Below are positions 38,480 to 45,444 of a stretch of 45,444 nt of DNA, one piece after another. A model generated the notes under the pieces. That model did no database searches and was not told the origin of the DNA. It worked only from the letters and a program-made list of their open reading frames with translations. The position numbers were made by a program, and so were the translations under genes. The stretch is from Bradyrhizobium liaoningense (GTDB lineage Bacteria > Pseudomonadota > Alphaproteobacteria > Rhizobiales > Xanthobacteraceae): contig NZ_JAFCJM010000053.1 of assembly GCF_018130955.1 (NCBI RefSeq), positions 1 through 45,444 on the forward strand, written 5' to 3'. The first letter of the stretch is position 1. Each line of letters begins with the position of its first letter.

Positions 38480-38776
38480 ATGGCCGTAGACGGAAACTGG
38501 AATGTGACGCTGACGACGCCGATGGGCGAGCGCCAGACGACGCTGAGCCTGAAGAGCTCCGGCGGCACGCTGACCGGCACACAAGGCGCCGACGGCGACA
38601 CGGCCGAGATTTTTGACGGCGCCATCAGCGGCGATGCCGTCAACTGGAAGGTCTCGATCACCAATCCGATGCCGTTGACGCTCGAGTTCATTGGCAAGGT
38701 CGCCGGCGACAGCATGAGCGGCGAGGCGGGCATCGGTCCGATGGGCAGCTTCCCGTTCACGGGCACGCGGGCCTAA
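38480..38776 (+). CDS. Small beta-rich hypothetical protein
   Basis: 98 residues, MAVDGNWNVTLTTPMGERQT, with short repeated strand patterns: TTLSLKSSGGTLTGTQGADG, FDGAISGDAVNWKVSITNPM, TLEFIGKVAGDSMSGEAGIG and GSFPFTGTR. This looks like a lipocalin-like or meander barrel. GGAGACAGGA precedes the ATG. No signal peptide. Likely conserved in bradyrhizobia, function unknown. Confidence 0.82.
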   Translation: MAVDGNWNVTLTTPMGERQTTLSLKSSGGTLTGTQGADGDTAEIFDGAISGDAVNWKVSITNPMPLTLEFIGKVAGDSMSGEAGIGPMGSFPFTGTRA

Positions 38777-38800
38777 GTCTCCGCAGCTCTTCACACGATC

Positions 38801-39736
38801 ATGCGCGTTCTCGCTCTCATCGCCGCGGCGGTGCTGTCCGTCGCGACGGCACGCGCAGGCGGCAACGAACCGGCGTGGCGCGCAAGCGTGCTCGCTTTGG
38901 TGCCCGCAGGTTACGTGGCTGGCGAAGCCTATCGCACCGATACGACGGCCCTGACCGGCTACCTCGCCGTCGATCCCGCAAGCTCGAACGATCCGAAGAC
39001 GCCTGGAAGCGTCTTCGCGCCGCGTCAGGTGCTTGTCGTCAAGCTCACAAGTGACGGCACGCGCGCAGTCACGGCCGAGTTGAAGCCGCGCACCGATCCC
39101 GTGCGCGCGACAAGCGATTCCGACGGCGACGGAAGCGAGTACGACAAGTCTCACGCCGAGCTTGCGGCGAAGCGCGCGACGCTTCCCGAGGGCACCGAGC
39201 CCTGCGATCTCGGCGCGTGGTCCGTCGACAAGGACCCGAGGGGCCTGAACGTGCGCGCCGGACCGTCGGTGACGGCGCATGTTCTCGGCACCTTGCCGCC
39301 GCCCTATCACCTCAAGATGGGCGGCGCCGAGAACACGCCCGAAGGCGGCTGGCTGACCGAATTCCGCATCATCGGCTTCAAAGACGGCTGGTTCCTGATC
39401 GAAGGCGCAAAACCACCGGGCAAGGACTACGAGGACGAGACAAGATATCCGCGCAACGCACCAAAACCCTATGCGGGGCGCGGCTGGGTCGCCGCGAGCA
39501 AGGTCGGCGCGGCCTTTGCCAACGGCTACACCCGTATGGGCGGATTGTTTGCCGCGCCCTTCGTCGATGCCAAATGGACGCCGGCGCAGCGCGATCTCGG
39601 CGGCCCGCTCGACACCGACGGCGGGCCAAAACGCCTTCTCGCCTGCAGCGGCTATTGGGGCCTGGTCGAGAGCCATGACGGCGTGCGCGGCTGGTGGCGG
39701 GCGCTGTGCTCCAACCAGGTCACGAATTGCAGCTAG
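38801..39736 (+). CDS. Secreted protein with bacterial SH3 domain
   Basis: 311 residues. Signal peptide MRVLALIAAAVLSVATARAG. A bacterial SH3-like stretch lies at about 145-165 and beyond: SVDKDPRGLNVRAGPSVTAH, VLGTLPPPYHLKMGG, DGWFLIEGAKPPG, ending GRGWVAASKVGA. LNVRAGPS is the usual signature. The N-terminal part (YLAVDPASSNDPKTPGSVFA) is not recognised. Two cysteines near the end could pair (LLACSG, ALCSNQVTNC). Probably periplasmic, binding the wall. Confidence 0.85.
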   Translation: MRVLALIAAAVLSVATARAGGNEPAWRASVLALVPAGYVAGEAYRTDTTALTGYLAVDPASSNDPKTPGSVFAPRQVLVVKLTSDGTRAVTAELKPRTDPVRATSDSDGDGSEYDKSHAELAAKRATLPEGTEPCDLGAWSVDKDPRGLNVRAGPSVTAHVLGTLPPPYHLKMGGAENTPEGGWLTEFRIIGFKDGWFLIEGAKPPGKDYEDETRYPRNAPKPYAGRGWVAASKVGAAFANGYTRMGGLFAAPFVDAKWTPAQRDLGGPLDTDGGPKRLLACSGYWGLVESHDGVRGWWRALCSNQVTNCS

Positions 39737-39879
39737 GCGACATCCGTCTGCGGTCTTTGGCCACGGCGCACACGTATTCGTGTCGTTGACCGCACCCGGC
39801 TTCGGGCGCAGGATCGGCCATGCAACCCAGAATTTTTAGTTGCGACCGATACAATTTCAACCAATCAAGGGGAATTTGC

Positions 39880-40875
39880 ATGTCACCCCTCACCGCACGC
39901 AGCCGGATTCATCTGTTGGCGGCCATCGTTGCTCTTGCCTCGGCATCGCCGGTCAGCGCCGACATGCTCGAGCCGCAGTCGCCGGCGTGGCAGCTCACGG
40001 AGCCGTTCAAGAAGAGCACCGATGCCCGCACCAACCTCAGCGGCGCGGCCTGCGCGATGCCGACGTCCTGCCTCATCGTCAATGACGAGAAGAAATATGC
40101 GCAGTTCTTCGCCATCGAAGGCACGACGATCAACCCGGGCAAGGTGATCAAGCTGCTCAGCGATCAGGCGAGCGGCGATCCCGATGCAGAAGGCGCGGCC
40201 TACGACGACGGTTATTTCTATGTCATGGGATCGCACGGCCGCAAACGCCATCATCCCGAGGACAGCAATCCCACGAGCTATCACGTCTTCCGGATTCCCG
40301 TCGACAAGGCTACGGGAAAGCCGCCCTTCCCGATCTCCGACGACGAGGTCATCGGCGTCGAAGCATCCGTGATGCGGTTACGCGAAGCGATCAAGGACAA
40401 GCTTCCCGCCGCCTACGACAAGCCGCTCGGCGAGAACGGCGCCAACATCGAGGGCATCGCGGTGAAGGACGGCCTGATGTATCTCGGCTTCCGTGGTCCC
40501 TCCGACAACGGCAACGCCTATATCTTGGTCGTGGATGCCCTGGCCGTCTTCAGCGAGCACGCGCCGCTGAACGCCGAACTCAAGACGGTGCCGCTTGGCA
40601 CCACCGTCGGCATCCGGGACATCGCCGCCGTCTCGGGTGGCCTGCTGCTGCTGACCGGGCCGGTCAACGAGCAACCTATCACGCCTTCGGTCGTGTTCTA
40701 CGATCCCAAGAGCGGGACGCTCGGCACGAGCCACCCGCTCAAGGCCGCCGACACGACGGCCAAGGCCGAGACGTTGCTGGTGCTCGGCGACGCCGCGGGA
40801 CAGCCGTGGCGCGTGCTCGTGATGTTCGACGGCCCGGAGAACGGCGCCCCGGCCGAATATCGGGTGCCGCGGTAG
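39880..40875 (+). CDS. DUF3616 family secreted protein
   Basis: 331 residues from MSPLTARSRIHLLAAIVALA, GGGG ahead of the ATG and a signal peptide ending near SADM. The mature part has TNLSGAACAMPTSCLIVNDE, DPDAEGAAYDDGYFYVMGSH, NIEGIAVKDGLMYLGFRGP and VLMFDGPENG, fitting the DUF3616 beta-propeller type. Activity unknown. Its TAG stop coincides with the start of the repeat that also ends the fumarase gene. Confidence 0.85.
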   Translation: MSPLTARSRIHLLAAIVALASASPVSADMLEPQSPAWQLTEPFKKSTDARTNLSGAACAMPTSCLIVNDEKKYAQFFAIEGTTINPGKVIKLLSDQASGDPDAEGAAYDDGYFYVMGSHGRKRHHPEDSNPTSYHVFRIPVDKATGKPPFPISDDEVIGVEASVMRLREAIKDKLPAAYDKPLGENGANIEGIAVKDGLMYLGFRGPSDNGNAYILVVDALAVFSEHAPLNAELKTVPLGTTVGIRDIAAVSGGLLLLTGPVNEQPITPSVVFYDPKSGTLGTSHPLKAADTTAKAETLLVLGDAAGQPWRVLVMFDGPENGAPAEYRVPR

Positions 40876-40975
40876 AGCGCGATGAGATTTGGATGAATCG
40901 TCATCGCGCTTTAGGCTTTTGTTTGAACATGATCTTTTCGGAAAACCGCTTCACACTTTTCCGGATCATGCTCTA
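40873..40975. repeat. Family-A repeat, copy 4, exactly filling a convergent intergenic gap
   Basis: It begins TAGAGCGCGATGAG (the stop of the plus gene) and ends ATCATGCTCTA (the stop of the minus gene). The two hairpins are 40873-40914 (TAGAGCGCGATGA...TCATCGCGCTTTA) and 40925-40975. There are no bases between genes except the repeat. Confidence 0.92.
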
Positions 40976-42628
40976 GCCCAGGTTCAACTCCTTGAAGAAG
41001 TCGTTGCCCTTGTCGTCGATGATGATGAAGGCCGGGAAGTCGACGACCTCGATGCGCCAGATGGCTTCCATGCCGAGCTCGGGATATTCGAGCACCTCGA
41101 CCTTCTTGATGCAGTGCTCGGCGAGGTTTGCCGCAGCTCCACCGATCGAGCCGAGATAGAAGCCGCCATATTTCTTGCAGGCTTCGCGCACGGCGGGCGC
41201 GCGGTTGCCCTTCGCCACCATTACCATCGAGCCGCCGGCGGCCTGGAACTGGTCGACGAAGGAATCCATGCGCCCCGCGGTGGTCGGGCCGAATGCACCG
41301 GAGGCGTAGCCTTCGGGCGTCTTGGCGGGGCCGGCGTAATAGACGGGGTGGTTCTTGAAGTAGTCTGGCAGCGGCTCGCCGCGCTCGAGCCGCTCGCGCA
41401 GCTTGGCATGCGCAGAGTCGCGCGCCACGATCATGGTGCCGGTCATCGAGACCCGCGTCTTGATCGGATAGTTTGAGAACGTCGCCAAAATGTCCTTCAT
41501 CGGCTGGTTGAGGTCGATCTTGACGACCTCGCCGCCGAGCGACTGCTCGACCTGCGGAAGGTACTGCGCGGGATTGTGCTCGAGCTCCTCGAGATAGATG
41601 CCGTCCCTGGTGATCTTGCCGAGCACCTGGCGGTCGGCCGAGCAGGACACCCCTAGCCCGATCGGGAGCGAGGCGCCGTGACGCGGCATGCGAATCACGC
41701 GCACGTCGTGGCAGAAATATTTGCCGCCGAACTGCGCACCGACACCGAGCGACTGCGTCATCTTGTGGATTTCCTGCTCCATCTCGACATCGCGGAAGGC
41801 GTTGCCGTCGGGCGAGCCCTGGGTCGGCAGCGCGTCGAGATAGCGGGCCGAAGCCAGCTTTACCGTCTTCATGCACAGCTCGGCCGAGGTGCCGCCGATC
41901 ACGATCGCAAGGTGATAGGGCGGGCACGCCGCGGTGCCGAGCGTCAGCACCTTTTCCTTCAGGAACGCAAGCAGCCGGTCCTTTGTGAGCACGGACGGCG
42001 TTGCCTGGAACAAAAAGCTCTTGTTGGCGCTTCCGCCGCCCTTCGCCATGAACATGAACTTGTAGGCGTCATCGCCCTCGGCGTAGATCTCGCACTGCGC
42101 CGGCATGTTGTTGGCGGTGTTCCTCTCCTCGAACATCGAGAGTGGCGCGACCTGCGAATAGCGCAGGTTACGGCGCAAATAGGCGTCGCGCGCGCCCTCT
42201 GACAGCGCGGCTTCGTCGTCGCCGTCGGTGATGACGTTGCAGCCCTTCTTGCCCATGATGATCGCGGTGCCGGTGTCCTGGCACATCGGCAGCACGCCGC
42301 CGGCGGCGATGTTGGCGTTCTTCAAAAAGTCCAGCGCGACGAACTTGTCGTTCGGACTCGCCTCGCCGTCCTCCAGGATCGCACGGAGTTGCTTGAGGTG
42401 GCCGGGACGCAGATAGTGGTTGATGTCGCCGAAAGCCGCTTCCGACAGCGCCCGCAGCGCCTCGCGCGACACCACCAGCATGTCCTTGCCGAGCACCTTT
42501 TCGACCCGCACGCCTTCGCTCGAGATCTTCTTGTAGGGCGTCTCGTCCTTGCCGAGCGGGAACAGCGGGGTGTGCTTGTAGGGCGGAACGGGCTTTGACT
42601 GGTCGGGAAAGGCGGTCGGAGCGTTCAT
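40973..42628 (-). CDS. Fumarate hydratase, class I
   Basis: 551 residues from the ATG at 42628 (a TTG at 42655 adds nine codons). Class I fumarase uses a [4Fe-4S] cluster to interconvert fumarate and malate. Cluster cysteines are in GGVLPMCQDTG, GTAACPPYHLAI and GVSCSADRQV. The C-terminal domain carries PTTAGRMDSFVDQFQAAGGS and GGAAANLAEHCIKKVEVLEY, as in the catalytic beta part. TCA cycle enzyme; its stop is provided by the adjoining repeat. Confidence 0.95.
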   Translation of the reverse strand: MNAPTAFPDQSKPVPPYKHTPLFPLGKDETPYKKISSEGVRVEKVLGKDMLVVSREALRALSEAAFGDINHYLRPGHLKQLRAILEDGEASPNDKFVALDFLKNANIAAGGVLPMCQDTGTAIIMGKKGCNVITDGDDEAALSEGARDAYLRRNLRYSQVAPLSMFEERNTANNMPAQCEIYAEGDDAYKFMFMAKGGGSANKSFLFQATPSVLTKDRLLAFLKEKVLTLGTAACPPYHLAIVIGGTSAELCMKTVKLASARYLDALPTQGSPDGNAFRDVEMEQEIHKMTQSLGVGAQFGGKYFCHDVRVIRMPRHGASLPIGLGVSCSADRQVLGKITRDGIYLEELEHNPAQYLPQVEQSLGGEVVKIDLNQPMKDILATFSNYPIKTRVSMTGTMIVARDSAHAKLRERLERGEPLPDYFKNHPVYYAGPAKTPEGYASGAFGPTTAGRMDSFVDQFQAAGGSMVMVAKGNRAPAVREACKKYGGFYLGSIGGAAANLAEHCIKKVEVLEYPELGMEAIWRIEVVDFPAFIIIDDKGNDFFKELNLG

Positions 42629-42870
42629 GGTCTGGTCTCGGGTTGGAGCCGTCAAGGCGCGGCAAAAGGCGCCAATCTTTGAACCCTTCTAAGCCCTTTT
42701 CCCACAAAGGGAAGGTATTCGGACGCCCTCCAGCAATCGAATTCGCGAATGCCCCCTGCCCCGCAATGACCGTCGAATCTCGGTCCGATCCGACCCCTGC
42801 CCAGCCCACCCCACACTCTTGCACTCTTGGCCCGCCGACGCTTTTATACCGGCCGAAGGGGCTCCTCATC

Positions 42871-43350
42871 ATGATTTTGAAATTGAACTCTCGCGGCGCG
42901 ATCCTCGTCGCCGCCGCAATCTCCGGCCTTGTAATCCTCGTCTCGCCCGCGCGCGCGGATCAGTGCGACGACATCGCAAAACAGCTCGCGCACAACATCG
43001 ACGGGCTGAAGGTCAACTTCAAGGCCGCCAACATCGTCTACCTCACGCATCCGGCGGCGAAGGAGTTGTCGCTCGGCTGCCGCGGCAACGGCCAAAGCTA
43101 TTCCAACGAACTTTATGCCAAGGGCGAGCGCCGACCGACGCAGCAGTTCTATGATCTGGTGGGTGCTGCGGCTGCGATCATCTTCACGGTGACGAAGGAC
43201 GACACCACGACCGGCGCCACGCGCTGCCTGAAGCGCATGGGCATTTTGCGCGGCGACAAGGTCTCGATGCGCTATCGCCGGCTCAACATGGAATGCACAC
43301 GCACCAAGACTGACGCAGCGATCGCGATCACGCGCGGCAAGGACGAGTAG
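42871..43350 (+). CDS. Hypothetical secreted protein
   Basis: 159 residues. Signal peptide MILKLNSRGAILVAAAISGL and VILVSPARA. The mature part has DQCDDIAKQLAHNIDGLKVN, LSLGCRGNGQSYSNELYAKG, TGATRCLKRMGILRGDKVSM and LNMECTRTKTDAAIA. Four cysteines are roughly evenly spaced and would make two disulfides. No domain recognised. The long upstream extension of the frame looks non-coding. Confidence 0.82.
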   Translation: MILKLNSRGAILVAAAISGLVILVSPARADQCDDIAKQLAHNIDGLKVNFKAANIVYLTHPAAKELSLGCRGNGQSYSNELYAKGERRPTQQFYDLVGAAAAIIFTVTKDDTTTGATRCLKRMGILRGDKVSMRYRRLNMECTRTKTDAAIAITRGKDE

Positions 43351-43506
43351 CGGGCCGCCACGCAATGACAGGTGGTGAGAGCCTACCTGATCTTCACCAT
43401 AGCTTCTCACGCCGCACAAATTCGCTGGCATTTTAACGATTCATTTCAGGGATCGTTGGCGTCCCTCTGGTCAGTCTCACGTGTTGCAATGTGTGAGGTT
43501 TGACCA

Positions 43507-43683
43507 ATGAGTGTTTCGAGCGTTGCGCCGCCGCCGATCGTCGTCGTGGTGCCGAGCTACGACACGACCACGAACCAGGCGCAGAACGACCAGGCGCAGA
43601 AGGAAGCCGAGAAGGCCTATCAGCCGCCGCCGTCCGCGCCGCTGCCGCCCGGACAGGGCACACGGATCGACCAGATCGCCTGA
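43507..43683 (+). CDS. Short Pro/Gln/Ala-rich hypothetical protein
   Basis: 58 residues: MSVSSVAPPPIVVVVPSYDT, then TTNQAQNDQAQKEAEKAYQP and PPSAPLPPGQGTRIDQIA. GAGG lies about eight bases before the ATG. Low complexity, no domain. It has the look of small Bradyrhizobium proteins. The hairpin at 43716-43753 follows it. Confidence 0.72.
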   Translation: MSVSSVAPPPIVVVVPSYDTTTNQAQNDQAQKEAEKAYQPPPSAPLPPGQGTRIDQIA

Positions 43684-43715
43684 CGTCGCGCAGGCAAGCT
43701 TCGACGACAGGATTG

Positions 43716-43753
43716 AAATCCGGCCGGCGGGCGCGAGCCCGCGCGCCGGATTT
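43716..43753. terminator. Long bidirectional hairpin between convergent genes
   Basis: AATCCGGC (43717-43724) pairs with GCCGGATT (43745-43752), and the interior GGCGGGC/GCCCGCG is nearly self-complementary around a GCGA loop. It lies between the stops at 43683 (plus) and 43760 (minus). The minus-strand gene runs into it from its own right end; there is no T run. Confidence 0.65.
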
Positions 43754-43759
43754 GCTCGT

Positions 43760-44464
43760 TCAGCGATCGAGCTCCTTGTAGCGGCGGAAGATGCCCTGTT
43801 CGTTGAAGGCAATGCGCCGGTCGCTTGCCAGATAGGCCTTGATGTTCGGCCGCGCCGCGACGCGGTCGTGGAGCGCGACGAGGCCCGGGATCTCGCCTTC
43901 GAACGCCTTCATGCGTTTGGGAAACGCATAGCGCAGGCCGGCGACGATCTGGAACAGCGAGAGATCGACATAGGTGAGCTTGCGTCCGGTGACGTAGGCG
44001 CCGCCATTGCTGTCGAGCACCCCCTCGAAATAGCCGAGATATTTCGGCACGCGCTCGTCCCAGAACTCGACGGTGCGCTTCTTTGCTTCCGGCCGCGCAT
44101 CCTCGTAGTAGAGCGAGGGGCCGAGCGGATGATGGGTGTCGTGGACCTCAAGCACGAAGTCGGCGATCGTGAGCTGCAGCTGATGCAGCCATAATCGGCC
44201 GGGCTCGGTCTTCGGTGCGAGGCCATGCCGGGCGCCGAGATAGAGCAGGATGTTGGCGGTCTGGCCGATGACGAGCTTGCCGGCTTTCAGGAACGGCGGC
44301 GCGAAGGGCGGCGTACCGCGCCCATCCATCAGCCTCATCATCGCCGCCGTGCCGCGTGACCCGCGCGCGACGTCGACATAGGCGGCGCCTGCTTCCTCCA
44401 GCGCGAGACGGACATATTCGCCGCGGCCCTGAATTTCGGGCCAGTAGTACAGTTCGTATTTCAT
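43760..44464 (-). CDS. Glutathione S-transferase
   Basis: 234 residues from MKYELYYWPEIQGRGEYVRL; an ATG three codons upstream at 44473 is open too. The N-terminal thioredoxin-like domain has YYWPEIQGRGEYVRLALEEA, where the Tyr near the start is the usual catalytic residue of the tau/sigma-like fold. A helical domain follows with WDERVPKYLGYFEGVLDSNG and TYVDLSLFQIVAGLRYAFPK. Cytoplasmic. Substrate unknown. Confidence 0.88.
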   Translation of the reverse strand: MKYELYYWPEIQGRGEYVRLALEEAGAAYVDVARGSRGTAAMMRLMDGRGTPPFAPPFLKAGKLVIGQTANILLYLGARHGLAPKTEPGRLWLHQLQLTIADFVLEVHDTHHPLGPSLYYEDARPEAKKRTVEFWDERVPKYLGYFEGVLDSNGGAYVTGRKLTYVDLSLFQIVAGLRYAFPKRMKAFEGEIPGLVALHDRVAARPNIKAYLASDRRIAFNEQGIFRRYKELDR

Positions 44465-44516
44465 GCTGGGCATCCGTGAAAGCGTTGCCGAAAATGTAGC
44501 ACGCCGCCACAGAATC

Positions 44517-44573
44517 CGTCATTGCAAGCAGACGGGTCCGCGCGAAGTGCGGACCCGTTGGCTCGCAATGACG
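44517..44573. repeat. CGTCATTGC-type palindromic repeat
   Basis: CGTCATTGCAAGC on the left pairs with GCTCGCAATGACG on the right, and the middle ACGGGTCCGC...GCGGACCCGT is a second stem. It sits between a GST start and the end of the lectin-like gene. It carries no frame. Confidence 0.88.
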
Positions 44574-44593
44574 ACGGTGAGAGCTGCCTTCGG

Positions 44594-45283
44594 TCAGTTC
44601 ACTGCAAAACAATACAAGAGCCCGTCGCCGCCGGTGCTCTTGAGGTCGGCCTGCGAGCAGCCGCCTTCAGAGCCGCGCGAGGGATGCGAGCTGTTCCAGG
44701 ATTTTGACGGCTCATCGTCGAGCAGGCCCCGCCGATCGAAATGGCCGAGCATCGCAGCGCCTTGCGTGCTGCTCGTCCAGTTCTTGCAAGTCCGGTCCTC
44801 GCCCACCGGGAAGGCCGTACCGTCCGGCCGCGAGCCCGTGAGGATGTCGTGCCGGTTCGGCGTGTCACCGGCGCCGTTGGTCACGTCGCCCTTCTCGCTC
44901 AGCCCGGTCTGCTTGGTGAGGTTGTTGGCCGGGCTGTGCAGGTCGGCGACGTCCTTGGCGATGACCACGCCCTTTGCGTTTTGCCAGGGTCCCTTGCCGA
45001 TGCGGTCACGCGCATTCACGGCAGGCTTGCCGTCGGCGGCCTGGGTCGAGAGATAGGCGTGCCAGGTTTTGGCGCCGGCGCCGGCGGACTGCGCGAGCTT
45101 CTGGCACTGTGCGTCGGCCCCATCGAGGCCGCCAAGATCAGCGCCCTTGCCGGGCCCGCTCGAGGTCACGAAGAAGCTCATGTCGGCCGACTGCGCCTGC
45201 GCCGCGCCAGCGGCCAGCACGGGAAGCGTCGAGACGGCGAGAGCAAGGCAGAAGGGCTGCACGAATTTGCCGTAGCGGGTCAT
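44594..45283 (-). CDS. Secreted lectin-like protein
   Basis: 229 residues. GGAGG sits nine bases ahead of the ATG at 45283. The signal peptide is MTRYGKFVQPFCLALAVSTL and PVLAAGAAQA. The mature part MSFFVTSSGPGKGADLGGLD, GADAQCQKLAQSAGAGAKTW, HAYLSTQ is a pattern found in C-type-lectin-like or endostatin-like folds, as are the late cysteines CKNWTSS, GGCSQAD and LLYCFAVN. No sugar-binding motif is clear. The group II intron at 45368 lies just upstream of its promoter region. Confidence 0.82.
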   Translation of the reverse strand: MTRYGKFVQPFCLALAVSTLPVLAAGAAQAQSADMSFFVTSSGPGKGADLGGLDGADAQCQKLAQSAGAGAKTWHAYLSTQAADGKPAVNARDRIGKGPWQNAKGVVIAKDVADLHSPANNLTKQTGLSEKGDVTNGAGDTPNRHDILTGSRPDGTAFPVGEDRTCKNWTSSTQGAAMLGHFDRRGLLDDEPSKSWNSSHPSRGSEGGCSQADLKSTGGDGLLYCFAVN

Positions 45284-45367
45284 CTCTTCCTCCGGTTGTT
45301 GTTCGCCATGATTGCCGCCTGACACGAACCCGCCGCCGCAAGCATTATTCCGTTGCGGCTCCACGGA

Positions 45368-45444
45368 ATCGGGATAGGGGGGAGCCTCGCAGCTCCTCCC
45401 CTCCCACACCACCGTACGTACGGGTCCGTATACGGCGGTTCGCT
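45368..45444 (-). mobile_element. 3' end of a group II intron (domains V and VI), cut by window edge
   Basis: The minus strand carries domain V: ACCGCCGTA pairs with TACGGTGGT, then TACG/CGTA around GACC, with a CG bulge on the 3' side, as in domain V. Domain VI follows (GGGGAGGAGC...GCTCC), and the end CCTATCCCGAT has an A eight bases from the end at the usual branch position. The intron-encoded protein and 5' half are beyond the window. The 3' exon runs toward the lectin-like gene. Confidence 0.78.

Noticed and set aside
1..45444. tRNA, rRNA and CRISPR arrays
   Set aside because: I looked for tRNA acceptor/TψC patterns, conserved rRNA stretches and regularly spaced direct repeats and saw none. 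A covariance-model search would settle small or degenerate RNAs.

Overview
The window looks like chromosome of a Bradyrhizobium-type alphaproteobacterium. The evidence is high GC, many small proteins of kinds I associate with that genus, and intergenic repeats of the style common there (hairpins ending in TAGAGC/GCTCTA, and CGTCATTGC-type palindromes). This assignment rests on sequence style and protein resemblance, not on a marker gene. I saw no tRNA, rRNA or CRISPR.

Left part (1-9.1 kb): mostly short hypothetical, membrane and secreted proteins separated by repeats, plus a PaaI-type thioesterase, an HdeA-like periplasmic protein, a PilZ protein and a caspase-like peptidase. Two secreted proteins (4584-4880 and 8296-8520) share an IP..DPWGG motif.

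9.1-14.8 kb: a catabolic and uptake locus. A LysR regulator diverges from a polar amino-acid-type ABC transporter (binding protein, two permeases, ATPase). The ATPase is followed by an M20-family hydantoinase/carbamoylase-type amidase and a DUF3830 protein. Most junctions overlap or nearly touch, which suggests one operon for an N-carbamoyl or ureido compound.

15.4-24.8 kb: the most interesting block. An ArsR-family regulator carries two cysteines 66 residues apart, as in the persulfide sensors SqrR and BigR. It heads a leftward set with a membrane-fusion protein and an RND pump. Divergent from it is an operon of sulfide:quinone oxidoreductase, thioredoxin-2, DUF2892, DUF302, a CcoG-like Fe-S membrane protein and a small membrane protein. 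It reads as a reactive-sulfur response island.

24.9-34.2 kb: a CelD-like acyltransferase, FrnE-like DsbA oxidoreductase, acyl-CoA thioesterase, two related XRE/MmyB-type regulators, small membrane proteins, an MFS transporter, an orphan ABC-type binding protein, and a SET-domain protein with a basic tail.

34.2-38.4 kb: a TetR regulator diverges from a carotenoid oxygenase gene followed by a MAPEG protein. A second promoter with the same architecture (operator, TTGACC, 17 bp, TAT, operator) drives two membrane proteins, one YciB/IspZ-like. This is probably one small regulon.

38.5-45.4 kb: secreted and SH3 proteins, a DUF3616 protein, class I fumarase, a glutathione S-transferase and a lectin-like secreted protein. 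The window ends inside the 3' end of a group II intron on the minus strand.
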